From Arcicella rigui (GTDB taxonomy: Bacteria > Bacteroidota > Bacteroidia > Cytophagales > Spirosomataceae), in contig NZ_JAYFUM010000004.1 of assembly GCF_034929435.1 (NCBI RefSeq), positions 1-64,000 on the forward strand: 64,000 bases of DNA. The letters are read 5' to 3'. Below the pieces are notes generated by a model. The model saw only the letters and a program-made list of their open reading frames with translations, did no database searches and was not told where the DNA came from. A program made the position numbers and the translations under genes. Shown here in pieces: positions 15,294-23,796 of the stretch; position 1 is the stretch's first letter, and each line of letters starts with the position of its first letter.

Positions 15294-15323
15294 CCCTAAG
15301 TGCAAAAAAGCACTTAGGGTTTT
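15294..15323 (+). terminator. Terminator after GH43
   Basis: A 10-bp perfect stem ccctaagtgc / gcacttaggg, loop aaaaaa, then tttt. Confidence 0.85.
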
Positions 15324-15342
15324 ATAAATTCTCTAAAATACT

Positions 15343-16851
15343 ATGCACAAAAATCGTATTCAATGCCCCGACTTGCTCGGAAAAGTGATTTCTGCACAAG
15401 AAGCTGCCAATTTTATTACCAAAGGAATGGTAATTGGCACAAGTGGTTTTACAAAAGCAGCCGACAGCAAAGCTGTACTTCAAGCTTTAGCTGACAGAAC
15501 TTTAAATGAAAATTTAGCGATTACTTTGCTTTCGGGTGCTTCCTTGGGACATGATATTGATGGACATTTAGCTGAAAACAATATTCTTGCGAAAAGAATG
15601 CCTTTTCAATCTGACCCAGTTTTAAGAAAACATATTAATTCGGGAGAAGTACTTTTTATCGACCAACATTTAAGCGAAACAGCCGAATTAATTGATAATA
15701 AACATTTACCTGAAATTGATATTGCCATTGTAGAAGTAGCAAAAATCAATGAAGACGGAAGTTTAGTACTTACCACCTCAGTTGGAAACTCTGCCACTTT
15801 TATTGCCCGAGCAAAAAAAGTAATTCTTGAAGTCAACCTCTCGATTCCAACCAGTATTCAAGGCATACACGATATTTATTACTTACAAGAACATCCAATC
15901 CGAACAGCCATTCCTATAACGGAGTCACATACACGCATTGGTACAGATTTCGTTCCTTTAGATATAAGTAAAGTTATTGGAGTCGTTTTTACTGATTTAC
16001 CAGATAGTCCAGCCCTTGTGGCTTTGCCTGATGAAAAAACAAAAGCCATTGCTAAACATTTAATTGATTTTTTGCAAAATGAAGTAAAGGCTGGTAGATT
16101 AAGCAAAAACCTTTTACCACTTCAAGCAGGTATCGGAAAAATTGCCAATGCTATTTTAGAAGGATTTATCGAAAGTGATTTTTCAGACTTAACGATGTAT
16201 TCAGAAGTATTACAAGACAGTACTTTTGATTTAATAGATGCAGGAAAAGTGAGTTTTGCCTCAGCCTCCTCCATTACTGTTTCGGCTGAATGCTATGAAA
16301 GAATATTTAATAATTTCGATTTTTATAGAGATAAAATTCTTTTAAGACCACAAGCGATTAGTAATGCAGCCGAAGTAATTAGAAGATTGGGGGTGATTGC
16401 CATCAACACCGCCATCGACTGCGATATTTATGGAAACGTAAACTCTACACATCTTTGTGGTTCAAAAATCATGAATGGGATTGGAGGTTCTGGTGATTTT
16501 GCAAGAAATGCTTATTTAAGCATTTTTGTAACGCCTTCAATTTCAAAAGAAGACAGAATTTCACACATTGTTCCGATGGTTGCTCATGTTGACCACTCCG
16601 AACACGACGTTGATATTATCGTCACAGAACATGGTTTGGCTGATTTACGAGGACTTGCTCCGACAGAAAGGGCAATTGAAATTATTGAAAACTGTTCACA
16701 TCCAATATATAAACCACATTTAAAAGATTACTTTCAAAGAGCTTGTGAAAATGGAGGACAAACGCCGCATCTTTTGAAAGAAGCATTCGACTGGTACATT
16801 CAATATATGGAAACAGGAAGTATGCAAGCTTTGGTAGAAATTGAAGCTTAA
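15343..16851 (+). CDS. Acetyl-CoA hydrolase/transferase family protein (succinate CoA-transferase type)
   Basis: A 502-residue class I CoA-transferase that should swap CoA between acetate and succinate (AarC/Cat1/SCACT type), or hydrolyse acetyl-CoA. The catalytic Glu is E288 in TMYSEVLQD. The N-terminal half has the CoA-binding strand GMVIGTSGFT (28-37), and the C-terminal half carries GNVNSTH, GIGGSGDFARNAYLSIF and HVDHSEHDVDIIVTEHGLADLRG. The length is normal for the family. The gene stands alone between two terminators, so substrate preference cannot be taken from context; a role in acetate overflow or a TCA bypass is inferred. Confidence 0.94.
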   Translation: MHKNRIQCPDLLGKVISAQEAANFITKGMVIGTSGFTKAADSKAVLQALADRTLNENLAITLLSGASLGHDIDGHLAENNILAKRMPFQSDPVLRKHINSGEVLFIDQHLSETAELIDNKHLPEIDIAIVEVAKINEDGSLVLTTSVGNSATFIARAKKVILEVNLSIPTSIQGIHDIYYLQEHPIRTAIPITESHTRIGTDFVPLDISKVIGVVFTDLPDSPALVALPDEKTKAIAKHLIDFLQNEVKAGRLSKNLLPLQAGIGKIANAILEGFIESDFSDLTMYSEVLQDSTFDLIDAGKVSFASASSITVSAECYERIFNNFDFYRDKILLRPQAISNAAEVIRRLGVIAINTAIDCDIYGNVNSTHLCGSKIMNGIGGSGDFARNAYLSIFVTPSISKEDRISHIVPMVAHVDHSEHDVDIIVTEHGLADLRGLAPTERAIEIIENCSHPIYKPHLKDYFQRACENGGQTPHLLKEAFDWYIQYMETGSMQALVEIEA

Positions 16852-16857
16852 TGAATA

Positions 16858-16894
16858 AAAAAAGGCTCAAGAATTGATTTCTTGAGCCTTTTTT
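16858..16894. terminator. Bidirectional terminator
   Basis: Stem aaaaggctcaagaa / ttcttgagcctttt with a short loop and A/T runs on both sides, between the convergent CoA-transferase and LruC genes. Confidence 0.88.
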
Positions 16895-16909
16895 ATGAAA
16901 ATAAATCTG

Positions 16910-19231
16910 CTACGGATTAAAAATATAAGGTGTGTATCTGTAACCAGCTTCAGTATTTGAATACCAATCGGTACGATAAGCTCCACCTGAAGTTGCCCAA
17001 GTAGCAAAGTACCAGTAGGTCGCTGTAATCATTTTATTTTCTGATGGATACTTGAAATTATCAGTTGCTATTTCAATCCCCCAAGGTAAATTACTTGATG
17101 TACGATAGTAATTAGTACCGGTTGAATTATCCGAAGCTGTTCCAAACAATTTGGTATTCATTAAATCAGTTGGTTTTTTGCCGACCAAGTGCGTTTCGTA
17201 ACCTCTGCCAAAATTTGCTGAGTTATTCCAAATAAATGGATTGTATGAACCAATACCAAAAGTTTCTATTGATGGCCCGTCAACCACATCAAAGCTAAAT
17301 GAATAACTTTTTGTGGCTACCGCTCCTTGTGTCGGAATGGTATTCCAAGCTGCCAACTCTTTTGAACTATTTTTAAATAATAATACAACCGCATTCGTCT
17401 GACCAGCTTCTACTTCAGCACCAGTACTTGAGCTAAAGTTCTTAATTGAACCACTTGGTAATTCAAATTGAATCCCTGCTCCGTTGTCATAGCTACCACC
17501 AGAAGCCTGTAAAGTATAATTAGCAATTACTTTGGCTACTTTGTTTTTGGCATTTGTTACAATTTGATATTTGTAAGAAAGTACCACATCATTCATATCG
17601 TAGTCACCTAAGTTTGGCCATTGGTCCTCAAAAGCAACGGTTGATGGTGTTGAATAACTATCAAAGGCTTTATCTGCATCATTTGGATAACTATCTTCCG
17701 AGTCAATAATACCATCTTTGTCAGAATCTTTAGCCACTACAGGTTCTTCGCCGTTTCCTGCATTACACTCTGTTTTAGGAATATAGATACCTCCGTCAGT
17801 TGTTGATTTTGCATTAGCATCAAAATGTTTGGCTAACATTGTTCCACTTGGTTCAGAGTACTGTATCATTCCTGTAATCTTCGGAGCTTTTCCTCCATCA
17901 AGATTTGGCGAGCTATTAAGAACCTTGAACAAAGAATAACTTGTACCTTGTCCATCTACATGACCATCAAATGTTTTTAATACTTTAGTTACAAACAAAG
18001 AACCATTGTTCATCCAAAATATAGCTCTTCCGCTAATTTCAGTATTGCCACCAACATAGATATAACTATCAAGGCTCAACATATTTTCAATTAAAAAATC
18101 TGTATTAATGATTAACTGACATTTGTTAAATACTTTTCCAGAATTGATAATCTTCATACTGTTGACAGAAATATACCCATTATTAGTCAATGTCGTCGTA
18201 CTTGTTACCACCAAAGCACCTTTAATTTTATAAGTACCATTATTGGTAAAGCTAATTCCAGCTGAACTCAAAGATGTACTACCGTCTGCCTCAATTGTAC
18301 CATTATTGGTAGTGGTTGAAAAAGGACTGAAATCGCCTTTTATCGTAATTTTTTTATTATTTAAAAAAGAAGCTCTACTTCCAACACCCACTGAATTAGT
18401 GAAATTGATTGTTCCGTCGTTGTATAAACTTCCTGATAATGTTAGGAAAGAAGTATTGGGAATATCGAGCGTTCCGAAGTTTTTAAGTGAAGCACTTGAT
18501 GAAAGCCATGAAAAATTATTGAAAGTAGCTGAACCAGTATTTGTAACAATAACGGTATAGTATAAACTACCATCAAGTTTTAAGTTATTTACCGTAATAT
18601 TCGTTCCGCAAATTCTTAAAGTTCCTCCGCTACTGATTGAACTTACCGTAACGCTATAATTGCTACCTGTCAAACAAACGGTTTTGCCATCAAGTGTAAT
18701 ATTTTTATTGGCAGTATTTTCATCAATCGAAACATCGCAGCCTGTACTACAATTTGGACTTGCTTCTGCAACTACATTTTTTTCTGAAAGATTTTCAAAA
18801 ACACTTACTCTACCAGAAGAAACAGCTCCTAAAGAAAGATTAACCGTTGGATTGGTATCTAAAGTAACTTTTTGTGTAATTTTTGTACCATCTGGTGCAG
18901 TTTTTACAACAAACAAAGTTTTTGTTTTCGTTGCAATAGAAACTTTAGTGACAAATGGATTGGCTGTACTTGCAGCTCCTTTTGAAAGCGGAGCGACTCC
19001 CGTTATTGGGTCAGCAGTGTAAACAGAAACAACATGGCTGGCACTTTTGAAACGAATATCACTTACTTTAATATTTAGCGTGACATCTCGGGTTGTTTTC
19101 CAGTCGAATCCGGCAGGTACATTTAAAGCAGTAATGTCTGTCTTGTTGGTGTCGTTGGTGACAAGTTCAGAGGTACAGGCAGCAGTAATCAAGCTCAGTA
19201 TGAGGGCGATAGGTAAAAGTTTAGTTCTCAT
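16910..19231 (-). CDS. LruC-domain lipoprotein, copy A
   Basis: A 773-residue predicted outer-membrane or surface lipoprotein. The signal peptide ends in the lipobox ITAAC-TSE (Cys about 19). Residues about 35-125 form a beta domain (VTLNIKVSDIRF). Residues about 160-480 are rich in short Asn/Gly rungs (FTNNGTYKIKG, LTNNGYISV, KNFGTLDIPN), suggestive of a beta-helix. A calcium-binding Asp loop DSDKDGIIDSEDSYPNDADK follows, then the LruC domain with its DQWPNLGDYDMNDVV motif running to the C terminus (ending TPYIFNP). The function of LruC proteins in Bacteroidota is unknown. A close tandem paralogue lies 165 bp upstream in the same direction. Confidence 0.92.
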   Translation of the reverse strand: MRTKLLPIALILSLITAACTSELVTNDTNKTDITALNVPAGFDWKTTRDVTLNIKVSDIRFKSASHVVSVYTADPITGVAPLSKGAASTANPFVTKVSIATKTKTLFVVKTAPDGTKITQKVTLDTNPTVNLSLGAVSSGRVSVFENLSEKNVVAEASPNCSTGCDVSIDENTANKNITLDGKTVCLTGSNYSVTVSSISSGGTLRICGTNITVNNLKLDGSLYYTVIVTNTGSATFNNFSWLSSSASLKNFGTLDIPNTSFLTLSGSLYNDGTINFTNSVGVGSRASFLNNKKITIKGDFSPFSTTTNNGTIEADGSTSLSSAGISFTNNGTYKIKGALVVTSTTTLTNNGYISVNSMKIINSGKVFNKCQLIINTDFLIENMLSLDSYIYVGGNTEISGRAIFWMNNGSLFVTKVLKTFDGHVDGQGTSYSLFKVLNSSPNLDGGKAPKITGMIQYSEPSGTMLAKHFDANAKSTTDGGIYIPKTECNAGNGEEPVVAKDSDKDGIIDSEDSYPNDADKAFDSYSTPSTVAFEDQWPNLGDYDMNDVVLSYKYQIVTNAKNKVAKVIANYTLQASGGSYDNGAGIQFELPSGSIKNFSSSTGAEVEAGQTNAVVLLFKNSSKELAAWNTIPTQGAVATKSYSFSFDVVDGPSIETFGIGSYNPFIWNNSANFGRGYETHLVGKKPTDLMNTKLFGTASDNSTGTNYYRTSSNLPWGIEIATDNFKYPSENKMITATYWYFATWATSGGAYRTDWYSNTEAGYRYTPYIFNP

Positions 19232-19317
19232 GATTTGGTTGAGTTAGTAGTAATCAAAAATTTAAAATGAATAGGGATTTATTCGGGGCACTTAGGTTAT
19301 TATTATTTCTATCAATA

Positions 19318-19366
19318 AAAAAGTGAATAGGGATTTAAGTATTCCTTTATTCCCCTATTCACTTTT
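19318..19366 (-). terminator. Terminator between the LruC paralogues
   Basis: Stem aaaaagtgaataggg / cccctattcactttt around 19 nt, T-rich on both strands. It lies just downstream of copy B on the minus strand and upstream of copy A, so the paralogues probably have separate or attenuated transcripts. The word gaatagggattta in its left arm also occurs once more about 57 bp upstream. Confidence 0.7.
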
Positions 19367-19396
19367 CAGTATTAATTCGATTTAACTATCTCTATC

Positions 19397-21715
19397 TTAT
19401 GGATTAAAGATATAAGGCGTGTATCTGTAACCAGCTTCTGTATTTGAGTACCAGTCTGTACGATATGCTCCACCTGAAGTTGCCCAAGTAGCAAAGTACC
19501 AGTAGGCAGCAGTAATCATTTTGTTTTCTGATGGATATTTGAAATTATCAGTTGCAATTTCAATTCCCCAAGGTAAATTACCTGATGTACGATAGTAATT
19601 TGTTCCAGTCGAGTTATCGTAAGCTGTTCCGAACAATTTTGTATTCATCAAATCGGTTGGTTCTTTACCCATCAAGTGCGTTTCGTAACCTCTACCAAAA
19701 TTTGCTGAGTTATTCCAAATGAATGGATTGTATGAACCAATACCAAAAGTTGAGATTGATGGTCCATCTACAACATCAAAGCTAAATGAATAACTTTTTG
19801 AAGCTACAACTCCTTGTGCTGGAATGGTATTCCAAGCACCCAATTCTTTAACACTATTTTTGAAAAGAATTACTACAACTTTTTTCTGACCACCCTCTAC
19901 TTCTGAACCAGTGCTTGAGCTAAAGTTTTTAATTGAACCGCTTGGTAATTCAAACTGAACACCTGCACCATTTTCATAAGCACCACCAGCAGCTTGTAAA
20001 GTATATTTAGCAATTACTTGAGCAACATTATTTTTAGCATTGGTGACAATTTGATATTTGTAAGCAAGTACCACGTCGTTCATATCGTAGTCACCTAAGT
20101 TTGGCCATTGGTCTTCAAAAGCAACGGTCGATGGTGTCGAGTAGTTGTCAAATGCTTTACTTCCGTCGTTTGGATAATTATCTTCTGAGTCGATAATACC
20201 ATCTTTGTCAGAATCTTTAGCCGTTACTGGAGCATCACCATTTCCTTCATTACATTCTGTTTTAGCAATATAAATACCTCCGTCAGTTGTATATTTTGCA
20301 TCTTTGTCGATAAACTTCGCATCTAACTTACCGCTTGGTTCAGAAAGTTGAACCGTACCTGTAAGTTTATAAGGATTTCCATTATTGATGTTCTGCACAG
20401 AAGAACGAACTTTGAACAAAGAATAATCTGAGCCTGAACCTGTGATTTTTCCATCATAACTTGAAGTATTCGTAGTGAAGAAAGCACCATTAAATAAATT
20501 CACAGTACCAGAGCTATTCAATCTTGTGAAACCACCAACATATACATAACTATTGTTATTAAGTGTTTGGTCAACCCCTAAATCAGTTTTAATAATCAAC
20601 TGACATTTGTTATTCACAGTACCAGAGCTATTGATTTGCATTGAATTAGCAGTCATGTAGCCATTGTTTGTTAATGTAGTACTGCTGTTAACGATGAAAT
20701 TTCCATTGGCAATCATTTTACTGTTGTTAGTAATTGTTTGTCCAGATGAATTTAATCTTACTTCACCGTTGAAAGTAATTTCACCATTATTAGTCATTGC
20801 TCCATCTAAAGGAGAAGAACCTTTTACGATGATTACTTTTTCGTTTACAATCGTTGAACCTTTACGAGTCTGTAATTCAGAGTTTGCGTTAATTGTTCCG
20901 TAGTTCGTTAATGTACCACCAACGATTAAATTATTAGGGAAAGTAACTGTTCCAAAGTTTTTGAAAGTAACATTTGGAGAATCCCAGTTCATATTATTGA
21001 ATGTTGCCGAACCTGAACTTGTAATTACAACGTTGAACTTAGCGTTGTTTTGAAGATTCATGTTATTAACAGTAATACCTGTACCGCAAATTCTTAAAGT
21101 TCCACCGTTCAAATTGTTTGTGTTTACATTTACTGAATAGTTACTTCCTGTCAAACAAACTGTCTTAGAATCAAGTGTAATGTTTTTATCAGAAGTTTTT
21201 TCATTTACTGTAAAATCACAACCAGAACTACAATCAGGACTGTCTTCTAAAACAGCAGCAGTAATATATTCACTTGTACCAAATGAAGCAATTCTTCCTG
21301 ATGAAGTAGCACCAATTGATACAGAGATTTGAGGATTTGTATCAAGCGTTACTTTCTGCGTTACTTTTGTTCCGTCTGGAGCAGTTTTTACGATATAAAC
21401 CGTTTTTACTTTTGAAGCAATCGAAATTTTAGAAGTGAAAGGACTTGAAGTACTTGCGGCTCCTTTTGATAAAGCGGCTACGCCTGTTGCTGGGTCGTCG
21501 TTGTAAATCGAAATTACATGGATAGCATCTTTGAAACGAATGTCACTTACTTTTACACTGAAATTGATTTCACGAGTAGTTTTCCAATCAAAACTTGTTG
21601 GAACGGTAAGAGAAGTAATATCCGTATTCGTAGAGTCGTTTGTTAATAGCTCAGAGGTACAACTTGAAATCATTAGTCCCAGACCAAGAACCGCTGAAAG
21701 TATTTTTGTTTTCAT
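19397..21715 (-). CDS. LruC-domain lipoprotein, copy B
   Basis: A 772-residue lipoprotein with the same layout as copy A: lipobox LMISSC-TSE (ATG at 21715 preferred because it leads straight into the signal peptide; an in-frame GTG-like start at 21739 would add a non-hydrophobic extension), N-terminal beta domain, Asn/Gly-rung region (TLTNYGTINAN, TMTNNGEITFNG, TLTNNGYMTANSMQ), calcium loop DSDKDGIIDSEDNYPNDGSK and LruC domain. The last 40 residues differ from copy A at one position, while the central rung region is much more divergent. This suggests a tandem duplication with a diversifying exposed middle and a constrained C-terminal domain. Confidence 0.92.
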   Translation of the reverse strand: MKTKILSAVLGLGLMISSCTSELLTNDSTNTDITSLTVPTSFDWKTTREINFSVKVSDIRFKDAIHVISIYNDDPATGVAALSKGAASTSSPFTSKISIASKVKTVYIVKTAPDGTKVTQKVTLDTNPQISVSIGATSSGRIASFGTSEYITAAVLEDSPDCSSGCDFTVNEKTSDKNITLDSKTVCLTGSNYSVNVNTNNLNGGTLRICGTGITVNNMNLQNNAKFNVVITSSGSATFNNMNWDSPNVTFKNFGTVTFPNNLIVGGTLTNYGTINANSELQTRKGSTIVNEKVIIVKGSSPLDGAMTNNGEITFNGEVRLNSSGQTITNNSKMIANGNFIVNSSTTLTNNGYMTANSMQINSSGTVNNKCQLIIKTDLGVDQTLNNNSYVYVGGFTRLNSSGTVNLFNGAFFTTNTSSYDGKITGSGSDYSLFKVRSSVQNINNGNPYKLTGTVQLSEPSGKLDAKFIDKDAKYTTDGGIYIAKTECNEGNGDAPVTAKDSDKDGIIDSEDNYPNDGSKAFDNYSTPSTVAFEDQWPNLGDYDMNDVVLAYKYQIVTNAKNNVAQVIAKYTLQAAGGAYENGAGVQFELPSGSIKNFSSSTGSEVEGGQKKVVVILFKNSVKELGAWNTIPAQGVVASKSYSFSFDVVDGPSISTFGIGSYNPFIWNNSANFGRGYETHLMGKEPTDLMNTKLFGTAYDNSTGTNYYRTSGNLPWGIEIATDNFKYPSENKMITAAYWYFATWATSGGAYRTDWYSNTEAGYRYTPYIFNP

Positions 21716-22104
21716 TTTGAATGATGCCCTTTCGGACAAGAGTTTAATATGATAATGTGTTATTTAATAGATATAAATACTGTTAAGTATTTGCTCTTAA
21801 CATTACAAATACTATACCAATTAATACATTATTCGATTAAGTATTATCTACTAAACTTCTATTGGGAGTCGAGAAATTTAAGGGTTTTCTCTTTTATTTT
21901 AACGATAAACGAAGAATTTAAACTTTTCTAAAAGAAAATACTTTGGCAAAACTCAGTACGTGTACAATTTCTGAACATTTATTTTGAGTTATTTTTTTCA
22001 AAAAAATTAAAAATTAATCTATGGTAACGTATAATTTTAAGTTCGACTACCAATCTTCACCAAAAACAGTCATTTGAATATCAGTTTGGTCTATACTTCT
22101 ATCA
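21716..22104. other. Gene-free stretch upstream of the LruC gene (389 bp)
   Basis: AT-rich DNA between LruC copy B and the cyclophilin gene, both on the minus strand. It should hold the LruC promoter; the best minus-strand candidate (TAGTATTTG near 21805-21815) has one extra base relative to TAnnTTTG. I see no convincing gene, RNA or strong hairpin. Confidence 0.5.
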
Positions 22105-22821
22105 CTAAAACTGATAAGAAAAAAGCTTTGTAATCTTCTTTTTTCTCATTTTTTTACAAGTAATTTTCATCTTTACATCATTTAAAGGACGGTTATTTTT
22201 ATCAGTTTTTTGTTTAGCAACAGAATCAATTACCCACAAATTATCTATCACTTGTCCGAATACCGTATAGTTTCCATCCAAATGTGGAGTGCCTCCAATG
22301 GTTTTGTAAACATTTTTTTGTTCATCGGTATAAGTCCGTTGTGGACTTCTCGCCATTTGTTTACTCAGTGTATTATCATCCCACACTTTTCCTTGAACGA
22401 TATAAAACTGACAACCTGATGAAGCTTTTGCAGGATTGTTATCACGTGCCGCTGCCAAAGCTCCCTTTTTATGAAATAGCGTTGGCGTAATTTCAGCAGG
22501 TACTTGGTAGCCAACATCTCCTTCACCTAACATTATACCTTCTTTTGCATTTTTAGATGCTGGGTCTCCTCCTTGTATCATAAAACTTTGAATGACTCTA
22601 TGAAAAAGTAAATCATCATAAAATTTATCCTCTACCAATTTCAAGAAGTTCTTTTTATGCTGGATAGCTTCATCATACAAAACTGCGTGCATTGTGCCAA
22701 AAGGGGTTTCTATCGTAACAAGGTAATCTTTTCTTTTACGCTGTGCTGAAGCACCGAGCGTACTGATAAGTAGGAATACAAGAATAAACGTTTTGGTGAT
22801 TAGTTTTGAATTTTGAGCCAT
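22105..22821 (-). CDS. Exported cyclophilin-type peptidyl-prolyl isomerase
   Basis: A 238-residue PPIase with an N-terminal signal peptide (residues 1-27, cut near GASAQ-RK), so it acts in the periplasm on protein folding. The cyclophilin core shows FHRVIQSFMIQGGDP (catalytic Arg and the Gln-Gly motif), GALAAARDNNPAKASSGCQFYI and GNYTVFGQVI. An insertion of about 35 residues before that last motif (QMARSPQRTYTDEQKNVYKT) is usual in the Bacteroidota subgroup. The tail is basic. Monocistronic as far as can be seen. Confidence 0.95.
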   Translation of the reverse strand: MAQNSKLITKTFILVFLLISTLGASAQRKRKDYLVTIETPFGTMHAVLYDEAIQHKKNFLKLVEDKFYDDLLFHRVIQSFMIQGGDPASKNAKEGIMLGEGDVGYQVPAEITPTLFHKKGALAAARDNNPAKASSGCQFYIVQGKVWDDNTLSKQMARSPQRTYTDEQKNVYKTIGGTPHLDGNYTVFGQVIDNLWVIDSVAKQKTDKNNRPLNDVKMKITCKKMRKKKITKLFSYQF

Positions 22822-22841
22822 GCGTTTTAAGCTGTTTAGTT

Positions 22842-22951
22842 TTTAGCTGTGAGCTATGAGCCACAAGCTTTTTTTAGAATTTTGAAAAGAATTTGCTAAA
22901 CAAATATAACTATAAGCCTCAAAAAAAAGCTCAAGGCTCACAGCTTATAGC
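22842..22951. repeat. Inverted 'agctatgagcc' intergenic repeat
   Basis: The left arm (22842-22878: tttagctgtgagctatgagc then cacaagctttttttaga) and the right arm (22911-22963: tcaaggctcacagcttatag then ctcataact) are near reverse complements. The right arm runs into the 3' end of the PH-domain gene. The words gagctatgagcc recur at 37924-37955. Confidence 0.6.
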
Positions 22952-23440
22952 TCATAACTTATAATAATCCACTACAAAAGCTTCTGGCTCATTCGGTGTG
23001 ATAATTATCTTTTCATTTTCTTCCGTGAGTATCAATACAGTATTATCTTTTCGTGTGGCGTACCAAGTCATATTTCCCATTTGTGTATTAGCAAATTTCC
23101 CAAAGAAACCATAATAACCGCCAACTCCAAAAGTTCGGATAGACCATTCTAACTTTTTTTCATCTAATATACTTACACTTTTGATGTCCGTTTTTTCAAT
23201 CACCACATCCTTATATAAGCGATGAATTATCAATTGATTTTCTGTGATAGTATAATGTATTGGTCGCAAAGAGTACGTAATTACAAAAACTAAGAAAAAA
23301 ATAGTTCCAGTTACAATCTGAAACTCTTTCCCAGAATCCTTCAAAAAAGTAAAGAAGCCTATAAAAGTAAGTACAAACATTGTATTAATAATAATGGTTG
23401 TTACTTTTACAAAACCGCTCAAAGATGCTTTATGTGTCAT
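22952..23440 (-). CDS. Bacterial PH-domain membrane protein
   Basis: A 162-residue inner-membrane protein. Two hydrophobic helices (about residues 10-32 and 42-60) are followed by a compact beta domain (RPIHYTITENQLIIHRLYKDVVIEKTDIKSV..GVGGYYGFFGKFAN..YATRKDNTVLILTEENEKIIITPNEPEAFV) that matches the bacterial pleckstrin-homology fold. The role is unknown; such proteins are common single genes in Bacteroidota. It lies 56 bp downstream of the AtuA-like pair and could be the last gene of that operon, though nothing in it suggests metabolism. The 3' end overlaps an inverted repeat. Confidence 0.8.
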   Translation of the reverse strand: MTHKASLSGFVKVTTIIINTMFVLTFIGFFTFLKDSGKEFQIVTGTIFFLVFVITYSLRPIHYTITENQLIIHRLYKDVVIEKTDIKSVSILDEKKLEWSIRTFGVGGYYGFFGKFANTQMGNMTWYATRKDNTVLILTEENEKIIITPNEPEAFVVDYYKL

Positions 23441-23496
23441 TTTTTTATGGTTTTTATTTCAATGAAATTATATTCTTCTCAACTCAACGCTTTCAA

Positions 23497-23796
23497 CTAT
23501 ACTTCCATCTCCAATAAAGCATAACTCAAAGTTTTGCCATGCGTGTCCATTGCTAAAGAAGTAGTAACGCCACCCAATAAAGCATTCTGACAAACAAATA
23601 AAAGTGAAGCAATATTGGGCATTTCGTAACGAATTATTTCGCCAGAAACAATTTCTGATAAATGTGCTTTTACTTTTTCTGCCGTAATATTTTCACAGAG
23701 CATTCTATAATCTGATGCTTGATAAGGAATCAATGAAAGTGTCAGGGTATTTCCTTTGTCTCCTGCACGGCTGTGGGCTATTTCATAAAGTTTCAT
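23497..23796 (-). CDS. Small AtuA-partner protein (AtuA-like ferredoxin-fold domain)
   Basis: A 99-residue protein starting with YEIAHSRAGDKGNTLTLSLIP, the signature of the C-terminal domain that is fused to, or encoded beside, AtuA/DUF1446 proteins. The family has a ferredoxin-like fold but no Fe-S cysteines. Its start codon overlaps the stop of the AtuA-like gene by 4 nt (ATGA), so the two are translationally coupled and probably form one complex. In other bacteria the two domains are one polypeptide; here they are split. Confidence 0.9.
   Translation of the reverse strand: MKLYEIAHSRAGDKGNTLTLSLIPYQASDYRMLCENITAEKVKAHLSEIVSGEIIRYEMPNIASLLFVCQNALLGGVTTSLAMDTHGKTLSYALLEMEV

Noticed and set aside
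18243..19247. Long + strand open frames opposite the LruC gene
   Set aside because: They mirror codons of the minus-strand gene and contain no domain; a consequence of the biased Asn/Thr/Ser codons.
16910..21715. Transposon or phage origin for the LruC pair
   Set aside because: No integrase, terminal repeats or target duplication; codon use matches the neighbours.
21749..21931. 60-codon + strand frame upstream of the LruC gene
   Set aside because: Very AT-rich, no homologous look and no promoter or ribosome-site signal; treated as non-coding.
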